A stretch of DNA of 64,000 nucleotides from Tannerella serpentiformis (GCF_003033925.1 NZ_CP028365.1:2418001-2482000), one strand, 5' to 3'; shown: positions 29,765-39,551, counted from the stretch's first letter. The notes: generated by a model from the letters alone, not told the origin. Numbers and translations are program-made.

Positions 29765-30600
29765 AACCTAACGAGGTGCGCTTGAGAGCACTCTTCGAGA
29801 AAAAAGTCCCTTTCCGAGCCTTATTTTGGAGTACTTTCTAAAAAGAGTCCCTTCACGCGGCTCGTTTGGAAGCGCTATCCGAAAAGAGTCCCTTTCCGAG
29901 CCTCGTTTGGGGACTCTTTCCGAAAAGTATTCCTTTCCGAGCCTCATTTGGGAACTTTTTCCGAAAAGTATTCCTTTTCGAGGCTCGTTTTGAGGTTTCT
30001 ATCCGAAAAAAGTCCCTTTCCGCGGCTCGTTTTGGAGCGCTTTCCGAAAAGAGTCCCTTTCTGAGGCTCGTTTTGAAGCACTTTGCGAAAAGAGTCCCTT
30101 TCCGAAGCGCGTTTTGAAACACTTCGTGAAAAGAGTCCCTTTCCGCGGCTCGTTTTGGAGTACTTTCTGAAAAGAGTCCCTTTCCGAGGCTCGTTTTGAA
30201 GTACTTTGCGAAAAAAATCCCTTTCGTAGGCTCCGATTGGTACTTTCCAGAGCGGGGGATCCCTTCCGTAGGCTCCGATTGGTACTTTCCAGAGCGGAGG
30301 ACCCCTCCGTAGGCTCCGATTGGTACTTTCCAGAGCGGAGGCCCCCCTCCGTAGGCTCCGATTGATACTTTCCAGAGCGGGGGACCCCTTCCGTAGGCTC
30401 CGATTGGTGCTTTCCAGAGCGTGGGCCCCCTTCCGTAGGCTCCGATTGGTACTTTCCAGAGCGGGGGACCCCTTCCGTAGGCTCCGATTGGTACTTTCCG
30501 TCGCGAGAAGTCCCTTTCGTAGGCTCTTTTTGGTCTTCTCCGTTGCGAGAAGTCCCTTTCGTAGGCTCTTTTTGAAGTCCTCCACGATGGAGGTGTGTAA
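29765..30600. repeat. Tandem array G: about 20 units of 41-42 bp in two subfamilies
   Basis: Subfamily G1 (29765-30215): GAAAAG recurs at 29881, 29922, 29963, 30004, 30046, 30087, 30128, 30169 and 30210. Subfamily G2 (30215-30500): GGTACTTTCC units at 41-42-bp steps, with GC-rich dyads such as CGGAGG-ACC-CCTCCG. The last two or three units (30500-30600) are a third variant. All share the skeleton CCCTTTCCGxGGCTC...GTACTTTCC, so they are related. The array fills the convergent gap 29742-30718. Long minus-strand frames through it are not believed to be genes. Confidence 0.94.
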
Positions 30601-30626
30601 AAAGAGGCGCGTTTTAGTGGTCGACA

Positions 30627-30682
30627 TAAAAAAAGTCCTGCCGGCGGAGAGGCGTTGGGAACCTCTGCCACCGGCAGGACTG
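30627..30682 (-). terminator. Rho-independent terminator of der
   Basis: AGTCCTGCCGG (30634-30644) / CCGGCAGGACT (30671-30681) with inner AGAGG/CCTCT, followed on the minus strand by seven T. It lies about 37 bp past the der stop. Confidence 0.9.
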
Positions 30683-30718
30683 TCTGTTGAGATGCGTCGG
30701 GTAACTGCCTCGCGCGGG

Positions 30719-32032
30719 TTACTTCTCGCGGATGAAAACTTGGATGGGCGTCCCGTGGAAATCCCAGTGCTCGCGCAGCTGATTCTCCAAGAATCGGCGG
30801 TACGGTTCCTTGACCCACTGCGGCAGGTTGCAGAAGAAGGCGAACGAGGGCACACTGCCCGCCGGTAGCTGGGTGATATATTTGATCTTGATGTACTTTC
30901 CCTTCCAGGCGGGAGGCGGCGTTTGTTCGATGATCGGAAGCATGATCTCGTTCAAACGTCCCGTCGTGACGCGTCGGCGACGGTTCTCATAGACGGCCTT
31001 AGCCGTCTCGAGGACCTTGAAAATGCGCTGCTTCGTGAGGGCCGAAATGAAGAGGATGGGGAAATCGGTGAACGGCGCCATACGCTCCCGGATGGCGCGT
31101 TCGTAGGTTTTGATCGCCGCGGTGGACTTATCTTCGACCAAGTCCCATTTGTTGACGCAGACGATCAACCCCTTCTTGTTTTTCCGGATGATGGAGAAAA
31201 TATTGAGGTCCTGACTTTCGATGCCCCGCGTGGCGTCGAGCATGAGCAAACAAACGTCCGAGTTTTCTATCGCGCGGATCGAACGGATGACGGAGTAATA
31301 CTCGAGGTCCTCGTTCACCTTGCCCTTTTTGCGGATGCCCGCCGTGTCGACGAGGTAAAAGTTGAGGCCGAACTTGTCGTACCGTGTGTAGATGGAGTCG
31401 CGGGTGGTGCCCGCGATGTCGGTCACGATGTGGCGTTCCTCTCCGATGAAGGCATTGATGAGTGACGACTTGCCGGCGTTGGGTCGGCCGACCACGGCGA
31501 TACGTGGCAGCTCCTCGTCGTGCGCTTCTTCGCCCGCCGAGGGTAGCAGCTCCACGACACGGTCGAGCACCTCGCCTGTCCCCGATCCATTGACGGCCGA
31601 GAGGCAGTAGGGATCGCCCAATCCCAGGCTATAAAATTCTGCGGCTGCGGCGTGGCGATCGTAAGTATCTGCTTTATTGGCCGCCAATATGACGGGTTTG
31701 CCGCTGCAACGGAGTATATGCGCCACCTCGTCGTCTAAGCTGGTCGCCCCGTTCATAACGTCGACCACGAATAAGATCACGTCGGCTTCTTCGACAGCTA
31801 TCTTGACCTGCTTGTTGATTTCTTCTTCAAATACATCATCTGATTGCACCACCCAACCTCCGGTATCGATCACCGAAAACTCCCGTCCGGCCCATTCAAC
31901 CTTGCCATATTGTCGGTCACGGGTCGTTCCGGCTTCATCATTTACGATCGCCTGCCGCGAACCAATAAGGCGGTTGAAGAGCGTTGATTTACCCACGTTG
32001 GGACGCCCTACGATGGCTACTACATTTCCCAT
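30719..32032 (-). CDS. der: Ribosome-associated GTPase Der (EngA)
   Basis: 437 residues with two tandem G domains: GRPNVGKST (8-16), DTGG and NKAD in the first, GRPNAGKSS (about 181-189), DTAGI and NKWD in the second, and a C-terminal KH-like domain. Der is essential for 50S subunit maturation. The gene is separated by a terminator from the upstream era gene (also a ribosome-assembly GTPase), so the two are probably expressed separately. Confidence 0.97.
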   Translation of the reverse strand: MGNVVAIVGRPNVGKSTLFNRLIGSRQAIVNDEAGTTRDRQYGKVEWAGREFSVIDTGGWVVQSDDVFEEEINKQVKIAVEEADVILFVVDVMNGATSLDDEVAHILRCSGKPVILAANKADTYDRHAAAAEFYSLGLGDPYCLSAVNGSGTGEVLDRVVELLPSAGEEAHDEELPRIAVVGRPNAGKSSLINAFIGEERHIVTDIAGTTRDSIYTRYDKFGLNFYLVDTAGIRKKGKVNEDLEYYSVIRSIRAIENSDVCLLMLDATRGIESQDLNIFSIIRKNKKGLIVCVNKWDLVEDKSTAAIKTYERAIRERMAPFTDFPILFISALTKQRIFKVLETAKAVYENRRRRVTTGRLNEIMLPIIEQTPPPAWKGKYIKIKYITQLPAGSVPSFAFFCNLPQWVKEPYRRFLENQLREHWDFHGTPIQVFIREK

Positions 32033-32175
32033 ATTCTTCTAATTTACATGTTATACGCTACGAATGGTTTGTTGCAAGCCCGCGCTGGCGAGCTGTGCGT
32101 GGCGGAGTGTTGGCTCCGCGGTTCAATGTATAGGCTGCACGCGACGAGGAGTGGCCGCATGTGACAAGTTGTCAG

Positions 32176-32242
32176 TAAAAGAATGCCGGATACTTGTCCT
32201 CGGGAGGGTGTTGTCCGCCTGCTAAAGACAAGTATCCGGCAC
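32176..32242 (-). terminator. Terminator of era
   Basis: 15-bp perfect inverted repeat TGCCGGATACTTGTC (32185-32199) / GACAAGTATCCGGCA (32228-32242), with a T-rich minus-strand tail. It starts 27 bp past the era stop. Confidence 0.85.
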
Positions 32243-32268
32243 TTGTGACGCGCTTTTTACAACGGCAA

Positions 32269-33162
32269 CTAATCCAGTTTGTATCCGAATCGCCGGAGGA
32301 GGTTGTCGCGGTTGCGCCAGTCCGGCTCGACCTTAACGTAGAGCTCGAGGAAGATTTTTTTCTCGAAGAATCGCTCCATGTCGCGCCTGGCCGTCGTGCC
32401 GACCTTCTTGAGCGCCTGCCCACCGTGACCGATGATGATGCCCTTCTGCGTGTCGCGCTCCACGATGATGAGCGCGCGAATGTGTATCTGCTCCGCGCCC
32501 TCAATGAACTCCTCGACAACGACTTCCGTGGCGTAGGGGATCTCTTTTTGATAGTAGAGCAGAATTTTTTCCCGGATAATTTCCGTCACGAAGAAACGCG
32601 CCGGGCGGTCGGTCAGGGCGTCCTTCTCAAAGTAGGGAGGCGAATCGGGGAGGAGTGCCTCGATGCGACGCTTGACGGGCTCAACATTGAAGCCCGAGAG
32701 CGCGGAGATGGGGATGATCTCGGCCGCGGGCAGGAGCGTGTGCCAGGCTTCGACGGCCTGGGTCAGCCCCGCCTGATCCGTGAGGTCGATCTTGTTAATG
32801 AGCAGCAAGACGGGACATTCGATGCCCCGCACTTGCTGCAGAAAGTCGTCATTCTTGTCGGTTTTCTCCACCATGTCGGTCACGTAGAGCAAGATATCAG
32901 CGTCCCCCAGCGCAGATTCGGAACTTTCGCGCATGGTCTCCTGTAACTTGTAGTTCGGGCGGAGCACGCCGGGAGTGTCCGAATAGACGATCTGCATATC
33001 GTCCGTATTGACGATACCCAGAATGCGGTGGCGTGTGGTCTGGGCCTTCGAGGTGATGATGGAGATGCGTTCGCCCACCAATCGGTTCATCAGCGTGGAC
33101 TTGCCCACGTTGGGGTTGCCGATGATGTTGACGAATCCGGACTTATGCTTTCGCTCCGTCAT
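32269..33162 (-). CDS. era: GTPase Era
   Basis: 297 residues. G1 GNPNVGKST (about 15-23), G3 DTPG, G4 NKID, then the Era-specific C-terminal KH domain with [12 protein letters not shown] (about 247-258). It binds the 3' end of 16S rRNA and helps mature the 30S subunit. Its ATG lies inside the 3' end of fabH (20-bp overlap), so translation is coupled to fabH. Confidence 0.97.
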   Translation of the reverse strand: MTERKHKSGFVNIIGNPNVGKSTLMNRLVGERISIITSKAQTTRHRILGIVNTDDMQIVYSDTPGVLRPNYKLQETMRESSESALGDADILLYVTDMVEKTDKNDDFLQQVRGIECPVLLLINKIDLTDQAGLTQAVEAWHTLLPAAEIIPISALSGFNVEPVKRRIEALLPDSPPYFEKDALTDRPARFFVTEIIREKILLYYQKEIPYATEVVVEEFIEGAEQIHIRALIIVERDTQKGIIIGHGGQALKKVGTTARRDMERFFEKKIFLELYVKVEPDWRNRDNLLRRFGYKLD

Positions 33163-34147
33163 AACCCCATTTCAGGTAGGTGGCTCCCCAGGTCCATCCG
33201 GCACCGAAAGCGGCCAGGATCAGGTTATCGCCGCGGCGGAGTTTGCCCTCCCACTCCCACAGGCAGAGGGGGATGGTGGTGGAGCTGGTGTTGCCGAACT
33301 TGCGGATGTTGATCATCACCTTGTCTTTGTTCACCCCGAGGCGCCGTGCGGCAGCGTCGATGATGCGGAGGTTGGCCTGGTGGGGCACGATCCAGTCGAT
33401 CTGATCTTTGGTCAGCCCGTTGCGGCGCACGATCTCCTCGGCCGCGTCGGCCATGTCGATGACGGCCCGCTTGAAGACGGCCTGCCCCTCTTGGTAGACG
33501 AAATGGAGTCGCTGATCGACCGTCTCGTGGCTCGGCATGCGTAGTGATCCGCCCGCTTTCATGATCAGATGCGATTTGCCTGATCCATCGGTGCGAAGGA
33601 GGGTGTCGATCACGCCGTAGTCCTCCGTCGTGGCCTCCAGCAAGACGGCCGCTCCAGCGTCGCCAAAGAGGGGACAGGTGGCGCGGTCGGTGTAGTCGGT
33701 CATGGAGGACATTTTTTCGCTCGATACGACGATGAGCCGTTTGTAGCGCCCCGAACGGATGTAATTGGCGGCCGTCTCCAGGGCGAAGATGAAGCCGGCG
33801 CAGGCCGCTTGGATGTCGAATGCGTAGGCGTTCCGGCAGCCGGACTCATAGGCGATGATCGACGCGGTGCTGGGGAAGTGATAGTCGCTCGTGGAGGTAG
33901 AGCATACGATGCCCTCTACTGACATGGGGTCGATTCCGGTCTTCTGCACGAGGTCGTTGACAGCTTGCGTGCCCATGTAGCCAGAGCTGAGGTTGGGGTC
34001 TTTGAGGATGCGTCGCTCTTTGATACCGACGCGCGTCATGATCCATTCATCGGTGGTATCCACCATCTTAGATAGGTCGTCGTTGGTCAGTACGTCGTCC
34101 GGGACGAAACCTCCGACACCGGTGATGACTGCATTTATCTTGTCCAT
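33143..34147 (-). CDS. fabH: Beta-ketoacyl-ACP synthase III
   Basis: 334 residues from ATG 34147 ([14 protein letters not shown]); upstream in-frame codons cross the rpmF-fabH hairpin and are not used. The catalytic triad of KAS III is visible: Cys116 in QAACAGFIF, His in IVPHQANLR (about 257) and Asn in FGNTSSTT (about 287). It condenses acetyl-CoA or a branched acyl-CoA with malonyl-ACP to start fatty acid synthesis. The common order rpmF-plsX-fabH lacks plsX here. Confidence 0.95.
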   Translation of the reverse strand: MDKINAVITGVGGFVPDDVLTNDDLSKMVDTTDEWIMTRVGIKERRILKDPNLSSGYMGTQAVNDLVQKTGIDPMSVEGIVCSTSTSDYHFPSTASIIAYESGCRNAYAFDIQAACAGFIFALETAANYIRSGRYKRLIVVSSEKMSSMTDYTDRATCPLFGDAGAAVLLEATTEDYGVIDTLLRTDGSGKSHLIMKAGGSLRMPSHETVDQRLHFVYQEGQAVFKRAVIDMADAAEEIVRRNGLTKDQIDWIVPHQANLRIIDAAARRLGVNKDKVMINIRKFGNTSSTTIPLCLWEWEGKLRRGDNLILAAFGAGWTWGATYLKWGYDGAKA

Positions 34148-34169
34148 TGTTCTTTTGATATGTAGGATG

Positions 34170-34216
34170 AAAAAAATGAAGCAGCCCTCGATCAAGAATG
34201 TGTATCGGGGCTGCTT
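34170..34216 (-). terminator. Hairpin with T-run between rpmF and fabH
   Basis: AAGCAGCCC / GGGGCTGCTT dyad (34179-34192 with 34204-34216), then seven T on the minus strand. It may end the yceD-rpmF transcript or act as a partial terminator before fabH. Confidence 0.7.
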
Positions 34217-34303
34217 GCATTGCATGAGTGTAGAATTTGATTCTTGGATGGTGTGTGTCCGGTGTGTGTATGTACTGATGCAAGAGCGGGCTGTCTGTCT
34301 TTT

Positions 34304-34489
34304 TTAGACAGCCACGTCCTTGTCGATCGCCAATTTGCCTCGGTAGTAACCGCATTCGCTGCAAACGGTGTGATATACATGCCATGCACCGCAATTGGGG
34401 CAGAGGGCCAAAGTCGGAACCGCTGCATGATCGTGCGATCTTCTCTTGCCGGTTCTTGCGCTGCCTTGTCTTCTTTTAGGATGTGCCAT
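34304..34489 (-). CDS. rpmF: 50S ribosomal protein L32
   Basis: 61 residues, start MAHPKRRQGSARTGKRRSH, with a zinc ribbon CPNCG ... CSECGYYRG (C+ type). Length and motifs are typical. It follows yceD by 28 bp; the yceD-rpmF pair is a widely conserved unit. Confidence 0.97.
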   Translation of the reverse strand: MAHPKRRQGSARTGKRRSHDHAAVPTLALCPNCGAWHVYHTVCSECGYYRGKLAIDKDVAV

Positions 34490-34517
34490 AATTCAAATTT
34501 CGATTATTGTTTTACTT

Positions 34518-35090
34518 CTATTCTTCGTCTTTCAGTTGCTTGAGAGCGTCCCAGCGTGGGTCGGTTGGGATGTCTTCTGCGTCGGAGTCCGCTTCGTCTG
34601 ATGCGTTGTCGGGCTCGTCCTCATCGTCGGGGCTGTAGGCTGCATGTTTACGCAGCTTGGCCGCCATCGTACGGTTGCATTCGCCCGGTGCGTGGACATG
34701 CTTCATCGGTACAGCCAGCGCCACGAACTCGTAGAGGAACCATGCGAGGTTGACACCGCCTTCGTCTTCGGAAACCACCAATACTTCGTCGCTCTCTTCC
34801 GTATACTCCTTGCCTAACTTCACTGTCAATCGGTTGTTTGTCTCGATCGGCTGCTTCATATGATCTAAGCAGCGATCGCAAGGCAGAATGACAGTGCCTT
34901 CCAGATGAAAAGTCATCTGGAAAGCAGATGCTTTGTGCTCGACTTCGAGTTGCACGTTGACGTGTCCTTGTCGAACTTCCGTGCCGTCTATGTCTGTGAA
35001 AAATTGATCATCCAGCAGATATTCATAGGTGCGAACTTCCGCTGGATTTATATCCTTCAAATCAACCCAATATGCTCTGAATTTTCCCAA
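34518..35090 (-). CDS. YceD / DUF177 family protein
   Basis: 190 residues. The family core has ILPCDRCLDHMKQPIE (about 68-83; CxxC) and acidic segments; the C-terminal quarter is very acidic (DDEDEPDNASDEADSD). DUF177 proteins are encoded next to rpmF in most bacteria and are linked to 23S rRNA or L32 accumulation in some. Cytoplasmic. A -7 box (35119-35126) precedes it. Confidence 0.9.
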   Translation of the reverse strand: MGKFRAYWVDLKDINPAEVRTYEYLLDDQFFTDIDGTEVRQGHVNVQLEVEHKASAFQMTFHLEGTVILPCDRCLDHMKQPIETNNRLTVKLGKEYTEESDEVLVVSEDEGGVNLAWFLYEFVALAVPMKHVHAPGECNRTMAAKLRKHAAYSPDDEDEPDNASDEADSDAEDIPTDPRWDALKQLKDEE

Positions 35091-35118
35091 GGCTTTATTG
35101 TATCCGAAAAAACGGCGG

Positions 35119-35126
35119 CAAATGTA
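35119..35126 (-). promoter_or_regulatory. -7 box upstream of yceD-rpmF
   Basis: Minus strand TACATTTG matches TAnnTTTG, 28 bp before the yceD ATG. Confidence 0.5.
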
Positions 35127-35269
35127 GAAATCTTTTCCAATTGGCGCAGTGCGTTTTATGGCTTGCGAAATGAGCAGGAAGGCGCTTGGAATGCGGATTC
35201 TCAGAGGGAGGGGTGGCCATGTCGCTGAGTCTGTCCGATGAGGGACTGTTCAATCTCAATTTGCGTTCC

Positions 35270-35977
35270 TCAGATAACCGTGGAGACTACGAAGATGCTG
35301 ATGAGCAGATCAGGGACGTCGCGTAGGGCATCGATGCAGTTGAGCAGTGTGGAGCCGGTGGTGAGGACGTCATCGATGAGCAGAATGTGATGTCCGGCGA
35401 GGCGTTCGGGCTGAGCTACGGTGAAGACGTTTTTTACATTCTGACGCCGTTCGTAGGCTGACTTCCGCGTCTGCGTCTTAGTGTAGGTGTGACGGATAAG
35501 TGAGGTTGTATCGATAGGGTGGTGGTAGACGCTGGCCAGACCGCGGGCTACGCGCTCGGATTGATTGTAGCCGCGCTGCCGCATCTTCCATGGGTGGAGA
35601 GGGACGGGCACGAATAGATCGACGTCGGTGAGATAGCCATCTCTTTGCAGATCTTCGGCAGCTAATCGGCCGATGTGGATGGCTAAGCGTTCGTTCTTGT
35701 GGTATTTGAATTCGTGGATGAGATGCTGAACGTAGCTCTCCTTTTGGAAGTGTAGGTAGGCGATCACTTGACGCACGGAGGAACAGCCTGCGAAGATGTT
35801 CCGGAGAGGATTCTCATCGTCGGGGTAGCGGTGATAGGACAGGCGAGGCAGTTCGCAGAGGCAATAGAGGCAGAGCAGCTCCTCGCCGTCGATGAGGGGC
35901 GCGCCGCAAGCTCCGCAGATGCGTGGGTAGAAGAGCCCAAGCAGGTCATTCCATAGGGTGAGGAGGAAGCGCTTCAT
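35270..35977 (-). CDS. ComF-family phosphoribosyltransferase-like protein
   Basis: 235 residues from ATG 35977 (MKRFLLTLW). N-terminal zinc-binding cysteines ICGACGAPL and LCLYCLCEL (about 20-45), then a type I PRTase fold with the PRPP loop LLIDDVLTTGSTLL (about 204-217) and RGYNQSERVARGL (about 136-148). ComF proteins assist import or processing of DNA in transformation in competent bacteria; in others the role is unclear. A longer frame to 36058 exists but lacks similarity. Confidence 0.88.
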   Translation of the reverse strand: MKRFLLTLWNDLLGLFYPRICGACGAPLIDGEELLCLYCLCELPRLSYHRYPDDENPLRNIFAGCSSVRQVIAYLHFQKESYVQHLIHEFKYHKNERLAIHIGRLAAEDLQRDGYLTDVDLFVPVPLHPWKMRQRGYNQSERVARGLASVYHHPIDTTSLIRHTYTKTQTRKSAYERRQNVKNVFTVAQPERLAGHHILLIDDVLTTGSTLLNCIDALRDVPDLLISIFVVSTVI

Positions 35978-36165
35978 CGTGTTGCTGGAGGGTGAGCATG
36001 TCTTGTCAGAGCATTCTATGATTGTAGAGGGGCCAATGAGGCGTGTCTGAGGCTTCAAGCATTAGACGTCAAACGTGACTTGTGAGTCGCCTAAACGTCA
36101 GTTGAAGCCCCATCTTCGATGTGTTTTATACTTCAGCTGACGATTGCTCCTTGCCGTTTGACAAT

Positions 36166-36210
36166 AAGAAGAAGCTACCCGGGATCATCTCTCCCGGACA
36201 GCTTCTTCTT
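36166..36210 (-). terminator. Hairpin after the lipoprotein gene
   Basis: AAGAAGAAGCT (36166-36176) / AGCTTCTTCTT (36200-36210) with inner CCGGG/CCCGG. It starts 24 bp past the stop at 36234. The tail is only moderately U-rich. Confidence 0.6.
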
Positions 36211-36233
36211 GTCGCATGGCCGATCAGCGGTCG

Positions 36234-37034
36234 TCAGCCTTTGTTGCTAAGGATGTCAGAAATCTGGACCGGCATTGCTCGTTCGATTCTTGACCAGACT
36301 GGCTTGCCGTTTTGGAAACCTGAGACGTAATTGAAGCGTACGTAAAAGGCTTCGTTGTTGCCGCTGCTTTTTTCCTTGCGAGCGATCTCCTCGAAGTAGC
36401 TCTTGATGAAATAGGCGCTGTTGACAGCCATGTCGACAGCGGTCTTTGTACCGGTCGTGCGCTTGGTGGTACGGAGATAGATGTCGTAGGTGTGTTTCCC
36501 GAGATACGTCTGAGCCTTGGCGTCTGGATTGTACGTCAAGTACCATTCGTTGCGCTGGTCGCTGGGTTGGTTCAGGACGTGCTCGACGAAGAGGTAGCCG
36601 CGCACATAACCACGCACCAGGTTGACGGGATTCTTGATGGGCACTTCGTCCTTCAGCACCTTCCCCGTATCCGGGGCTCCGGGATCGGAGAAGCGAGCTA
36701 TGCGGTACTTCTCGACCTCCGCCTGCGCACTGATCGTCACGGTGCTATAGCCACGCGATCGGACTACGGTGGAGGAATTTTCCGCCGCATCACGGTTGAG
36801 GGTAAAGTGCACGAGGACGCATGCGCCTTCGTTCAGTTTGGAGAGTGTCGGTGAGTAGAATGGGCCATAGGGGAAGGGGTTGTCCATGACCATTTTTCCT
36901 TCTTTCGATTCGCGCCGTATGATGCCTACGGTGTCTGATTCTACGCTGTTGCTTCCGCCTTCAAGGCAGGAGGTGGTGCATGCCAGCAGCAGCGCGGCTG
37001 CTATCCATGCCATTGTCTTGTTCATTCCTTTCAT
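36234..37034 (-). CDS. Putative lipoprotein, unknown function
   Basis: 266 residues; the signal AWIAAALLLACTTSC gives a probable lipid-anchored Cys23 (start MKGMNKT, or MNKT at codon 4). The mature part is beta-rich with repeated Tyr/Val strands and a central segment RGYVRGYLFVEHVL (about 140-153). It resembles small Bacteroidota lipoproteins of the NigD/DUF type by layout only; I do not recognise a definite family. It sits alone between hairpins and the 37-39 kb sigma-factor cluster. Confidence 0.75.
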   Translation of the reverse strand: MKGMNKTMAWIAAALLLACTTSCLEGGSNSVESDTVGIIRRESKEGKMVMDNPFPYGPFYSPTLSKLNEGACVLVHFTLNRDAAENSSTVVRSRGYSTVTISAQAEVEKYRIARFSDPGAPDTGKVLKDEVPIKNPVNLVRGYVRGYLFVEHVLNQPSDQRNEWYLTYNPDAKAQTYLGKHTYDIYLRTTKRTTGTKTAVDMAVNSAYFIKSYFEEIARKEKSSGNNEAFYVRFNYVSGFQNGKPVWSRIERAMPVQISDILSNKG

Positions 37035-37192
37035 GTCATTATGAATAAGCTATTAGTGGGAATTGTGCGGCTTAAGGGCCGCGGTAGTAATAAGTCGTTA
37101 GTAATTATGAGTGGGAGCGGGCCGATAGGTTCTCCCGTAGTTCTTGATACAATAATATAATGTAATGTATGGGGGGGGCGGCGCATCGGCCT

Positions 37193-38485
37193 CTAAAGAC
37201 CTAATCTCAAACCCGTCTGCAAAGATAGATAGAAGGGTTTCGCCGATCGAATCGTTTCAATGGAGCTCCCGTTGTCGAAGTAATAGCTTGCGCCCACCTC
37301 GGCGTAGAGGCTTAGGAATGGCAACAGGGGGTAAGTGGCGCCCGTGCGGGCATAGGTTGACCATTGCCATTCTTTCATTCGTTGCGACTGCTCCGTGCTG
37401 CGTCGCCCGGTTCCGTAGCTGTGAACCGTGCGGAGGCTACCCGCCACGTTCCACTCTACTGCGCCGCCCGCAGCCGCATAGAATCGCACACGCCGCCAGT
37501 CTGCTATTCGGTAGGCCACCCCGACTGGGATACCGACGAAATGCAATCGCTGTCGGATGTGCCCATCGAAGATGGAGGCTGTGCGCCAACGCGAAGTGAG
37601 GCAGGTGTACGTCAGGCCACTTTGCAATGCCCAGCGATCGCTCAGCCGGTAGCTCACGCCGAGGCCGAACGAGAGCGGGCGCGCGTGCTTGACATCGATG
37701 CGATTCGTTTCGTTCCGATGGTAGGCGAGGGCGTCGTCCGCGGTGCCTTCCCCGTAGTCGTACGGTGGCAGATCGGCACGGCTGTCATCGCGGATAAACG
37801 TCGCATTGAAGTCTCCGCCTCCACCTTGCAGACCTGTTGTGTAGCCACCGCCCCCCATGCCGAAGCCCCAGCGTCGGGCGGGTCGCGTTGCCGCAACCGC
37901 CATACGATCGGAGGGATGTTCGATCGCCTCTTCGATTTCCTCAGCCGTCGGGATCTCTGCCGCATAGAGGGACAGACTGTCGGCCGTGCTTATCGTCGTT
38001 TCGGCCAGCCAGGCGTTGTCTGGCACCGATGGCTCGTCCGTCGGCAGATCAGTAGGCGGGAGCGATGCTTCGTGCGGCGTGGCTGCGTGGAGACGCGTCA
38101 TGGCCGGTGCGACCGTTTGTGGGGCCGCTTTCGTTCGCGTCCTTACCTGTGCGACTGCGGTGGGCGGTGGTGTCGCAACCGTCGCGGGGAGCGACGATAC
38201 GCTCGGCATGGCAACTGACGGCGTAGCTATCGGTGCCGTCGGTACGGGGTTAGCGTCTGCCATCCGTTCCGACGGCTCGTCTGGGCGCCACAGCCTTCGT
38301 CCGCCTTCAAAAAGGAGCATCAGCAGCGCTACAGCCGCTGCTGCGTACATCCATCGCCGCGGCCAGAGCCGACGGCGCGTCAATCGTCCGACTATCGCAT
38401 CCCAATCGGCTGGATCGGGCTGCACTTCGTAGTCTTCGAGCTTTGATCGAACGATCTTTTCCCATTCATCCTGTTTTTTCATCAC
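37193..38485 (-). CDS. Anti-sigma-like membrane protein with C-terminal beta-barrel-like domain
   Basis: 430 residues in three parts. Residues 1-45 are cytoplasmic (DEWEKIVRSKLEDYEVQPDP) like anti-sigma N-termini; one TM (MYAAAAVALLMLLFEGG, about 46-62); a Pro/Thr/Ala-rich linker (about 70-200); then a strand-rich C-terminal domain (FGLGVSYRLSDRWALQSGL, SLYAEVGASYYF) like small outer-membrane barrels. Its start overlaps the stop of the ECF sigma gene by 4 bp, so they are coupled. The single chain would span inner membrane, periplasm and possibly outer membrane. It may hold or signal to the sigma factor; inference. Confidence 0.75.
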   Translation of the reverse strand: MMKKQDEWEKIVRSKLEDYEVQPDPADWDAIVGRLTRRRLWPRRWMYAAAAVALLMLLFEGGRRLWRPDEPSERMADANPVPTAPIATPSVAMPSVSSLPATVATPPPTAVAQVRTRTKAAPQTVAPAMTRLHAATPHEASLPPTDLPTDEPSVPDNAWLAETTISTADSLSLYAAEIPTAEEIEEAIEHPSDRMAVAATRPARRWGFGMGGGGYTTGLQGGGGDFNATFIRDDSRADLPPYDYGEGTADDALAYHRNETNRIDVKHARPLSFGLGVSYRLSDRWALQSGLTYTCLTSRWRTASIFDGHIRQRLHFVGIPVGVAYRIADWRRVRFYAAAGGAVEWNVAGSLRTVHSYGTGRRSTEQSQRMKEWQWSTYARTGATYPLLPFLSLYAEVGASYYFDNGSSIETIRSAKPFYLSLQTGLRLGL

Positions 38486-39015
38486 ATATTCTCCCCATTA
38501 ATTCTCTTTTGCAGCCATCGTCGGGCTCGCATATAGTGTGCTCGCGATGTACTCTCTTCTATTTGCAGCATGGTTGCGATCTCTTTATGCGAGTACCCTT
38601 CGACGGCAAGCAGATTAAAGACGGTGCGTAGGCTAGGCGGTAGTTCGCGGACCATGGATAGGAGATCTTCCGCCGAAAGTTGCGAAAGGGCCGTGGCTTC
38701 TTCCGAGGGACTGAAGGTGGCGCTGTCCAAGCTGACCGTGTCATGCCGGAGGGTCTGTGTACGCCGGAGATATTCGAGCGATTCATTCACGAAAATCTTC
38801 CGGATCCATGCCCCCAGCGGCCCTTCGCCCCGGAACTTGTCGAGCGACGAGAACACTTTGACGAAGCCATCCTGCAACACGTCACGCGCTACTTCACGAT
38901 CGGCCACGTAGCGTAGGCAGATGCCCAGCATGCGGCCGGAATACGCGTCGTAGAGCGCTTTCCAAGCTGTTTGCTCACCCTTGAGACAATCGGCTATGAG
39001 TTGCTTTTCATCCAT
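38482..39015 (-). CDS. ECF-type RNA polymerase sigma factor
   Basis: 177 residues. Region 2 shows YDAYSGRMLGICLRYV (about 23-38) and DVLQDGFVKVF (about 46-56); region 4 has LPPSLRTVFNLLAVEGYSHKEIATML (about 124-150), a helix-turn-helix. It directs RNA polymerase to a small regulon. It is coupled by 4-bp overlap to the membrane/barrel protein downstream, its likely regulator. Array H lies upstream. Confidence 0.93.
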   Translation of the reverse strand: MDEKQLIADCLKGEQTAWKALYDAYSGRMLGICLRYVADREVARDVLQDGFVKVFSSLDKFRGEGPLGAWIRKIFVNESLEYLRRTQTLRHDTVSLDSATFSPSEEATALSQLSAEDLLSMVRELPPSLRTVFNLLAVEGYSHKEIATMLQIEESTSRAHYMRARRWLQKRINGENM

Positions 39016-39199
39016 TCAATCTGATTCCTTGCGTACCGTTTGCAACCGTCACACGTCCCCCTTGACGCATGATGTGGCAAAAATGTGGCACCTCGTCGAA
39101 AAAAAATATGCACCACGTCTTTTCGGGGGGGCTGTCGGGGTTACCTGTCGTGCGATTTGCTCGTGTTTGTAGGCCCTCCTTGCTGTGATATGGCTTCCG

Positions 39200-39440
39200 C
39201 ATATGTCTGGCAGGCCGCCTGCGAACATCGTCGGAGTGTTCGGTGACTCTGGCAGGCGGCCTGCCAACGTTACCGGAGTCTTCGATAGTCCTGGCAGGCG
39301 GCCTGCCACTATTACCGGAGTCTCCGATAGTCCCGGCAGGCGGCCTGCCAGCGTTACCGGAGTCTTCGATAGTCCCGGCAGGCGGCCTGCCAGAGTCACC
39401 GAACACTCCGGCCACTTTGGAAGGCCGCCTGCCAGCCCCT
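39200..39440. repeat. Tandem array H: 42-bp units, 6 copies
   Basis: GGCAGGCNGCCTGCC (7-bp arms) recurs at 39209, 39251, 39293, 39335, 39377 and 39419 (GGAAGGCC variant), all steps 42. Linkers read ACCGGAGTCTTCGATAGTC. The array lies in the 39016-39743 gap, upstream of the ECF sigma gene and beyond the 3' end of the pyrophosphatase gene. Confidence 0.96.
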
Positions 39441-39519
39441 TCGCCCCCGGATGTTCAGCGGCACGCCCCCGGGCAACAGGCCGACGTATGCTCACGATAG
39501 GCTCACAGATATACAGTAG

Positions 39520-39551
39520 ACAGCCCCACCGATAGGTATCGATGGGGCTGT
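39520..39551 (-). terminator. Hairpin downstream of the membrane pyrophosphatase gene
   Basis: 14-bp stem ACAGCCCCACCGAT (39520-39533) / ATCGATGGGGCTGT (39538-39551), one G-T pair. It has no clear T-run and lies 190 bp past the stop; the sequence 39555-39743 between shows nothing else I recognise. Confidence 0.45.

Noticed and set aside
29853-30855. 300-residue repeat-rich minus-strand frames downstream of der (array G)
   Set aside because: Two different frames are equally open, both are explained by the repeat period, and the der terminator lies in the middle of them.
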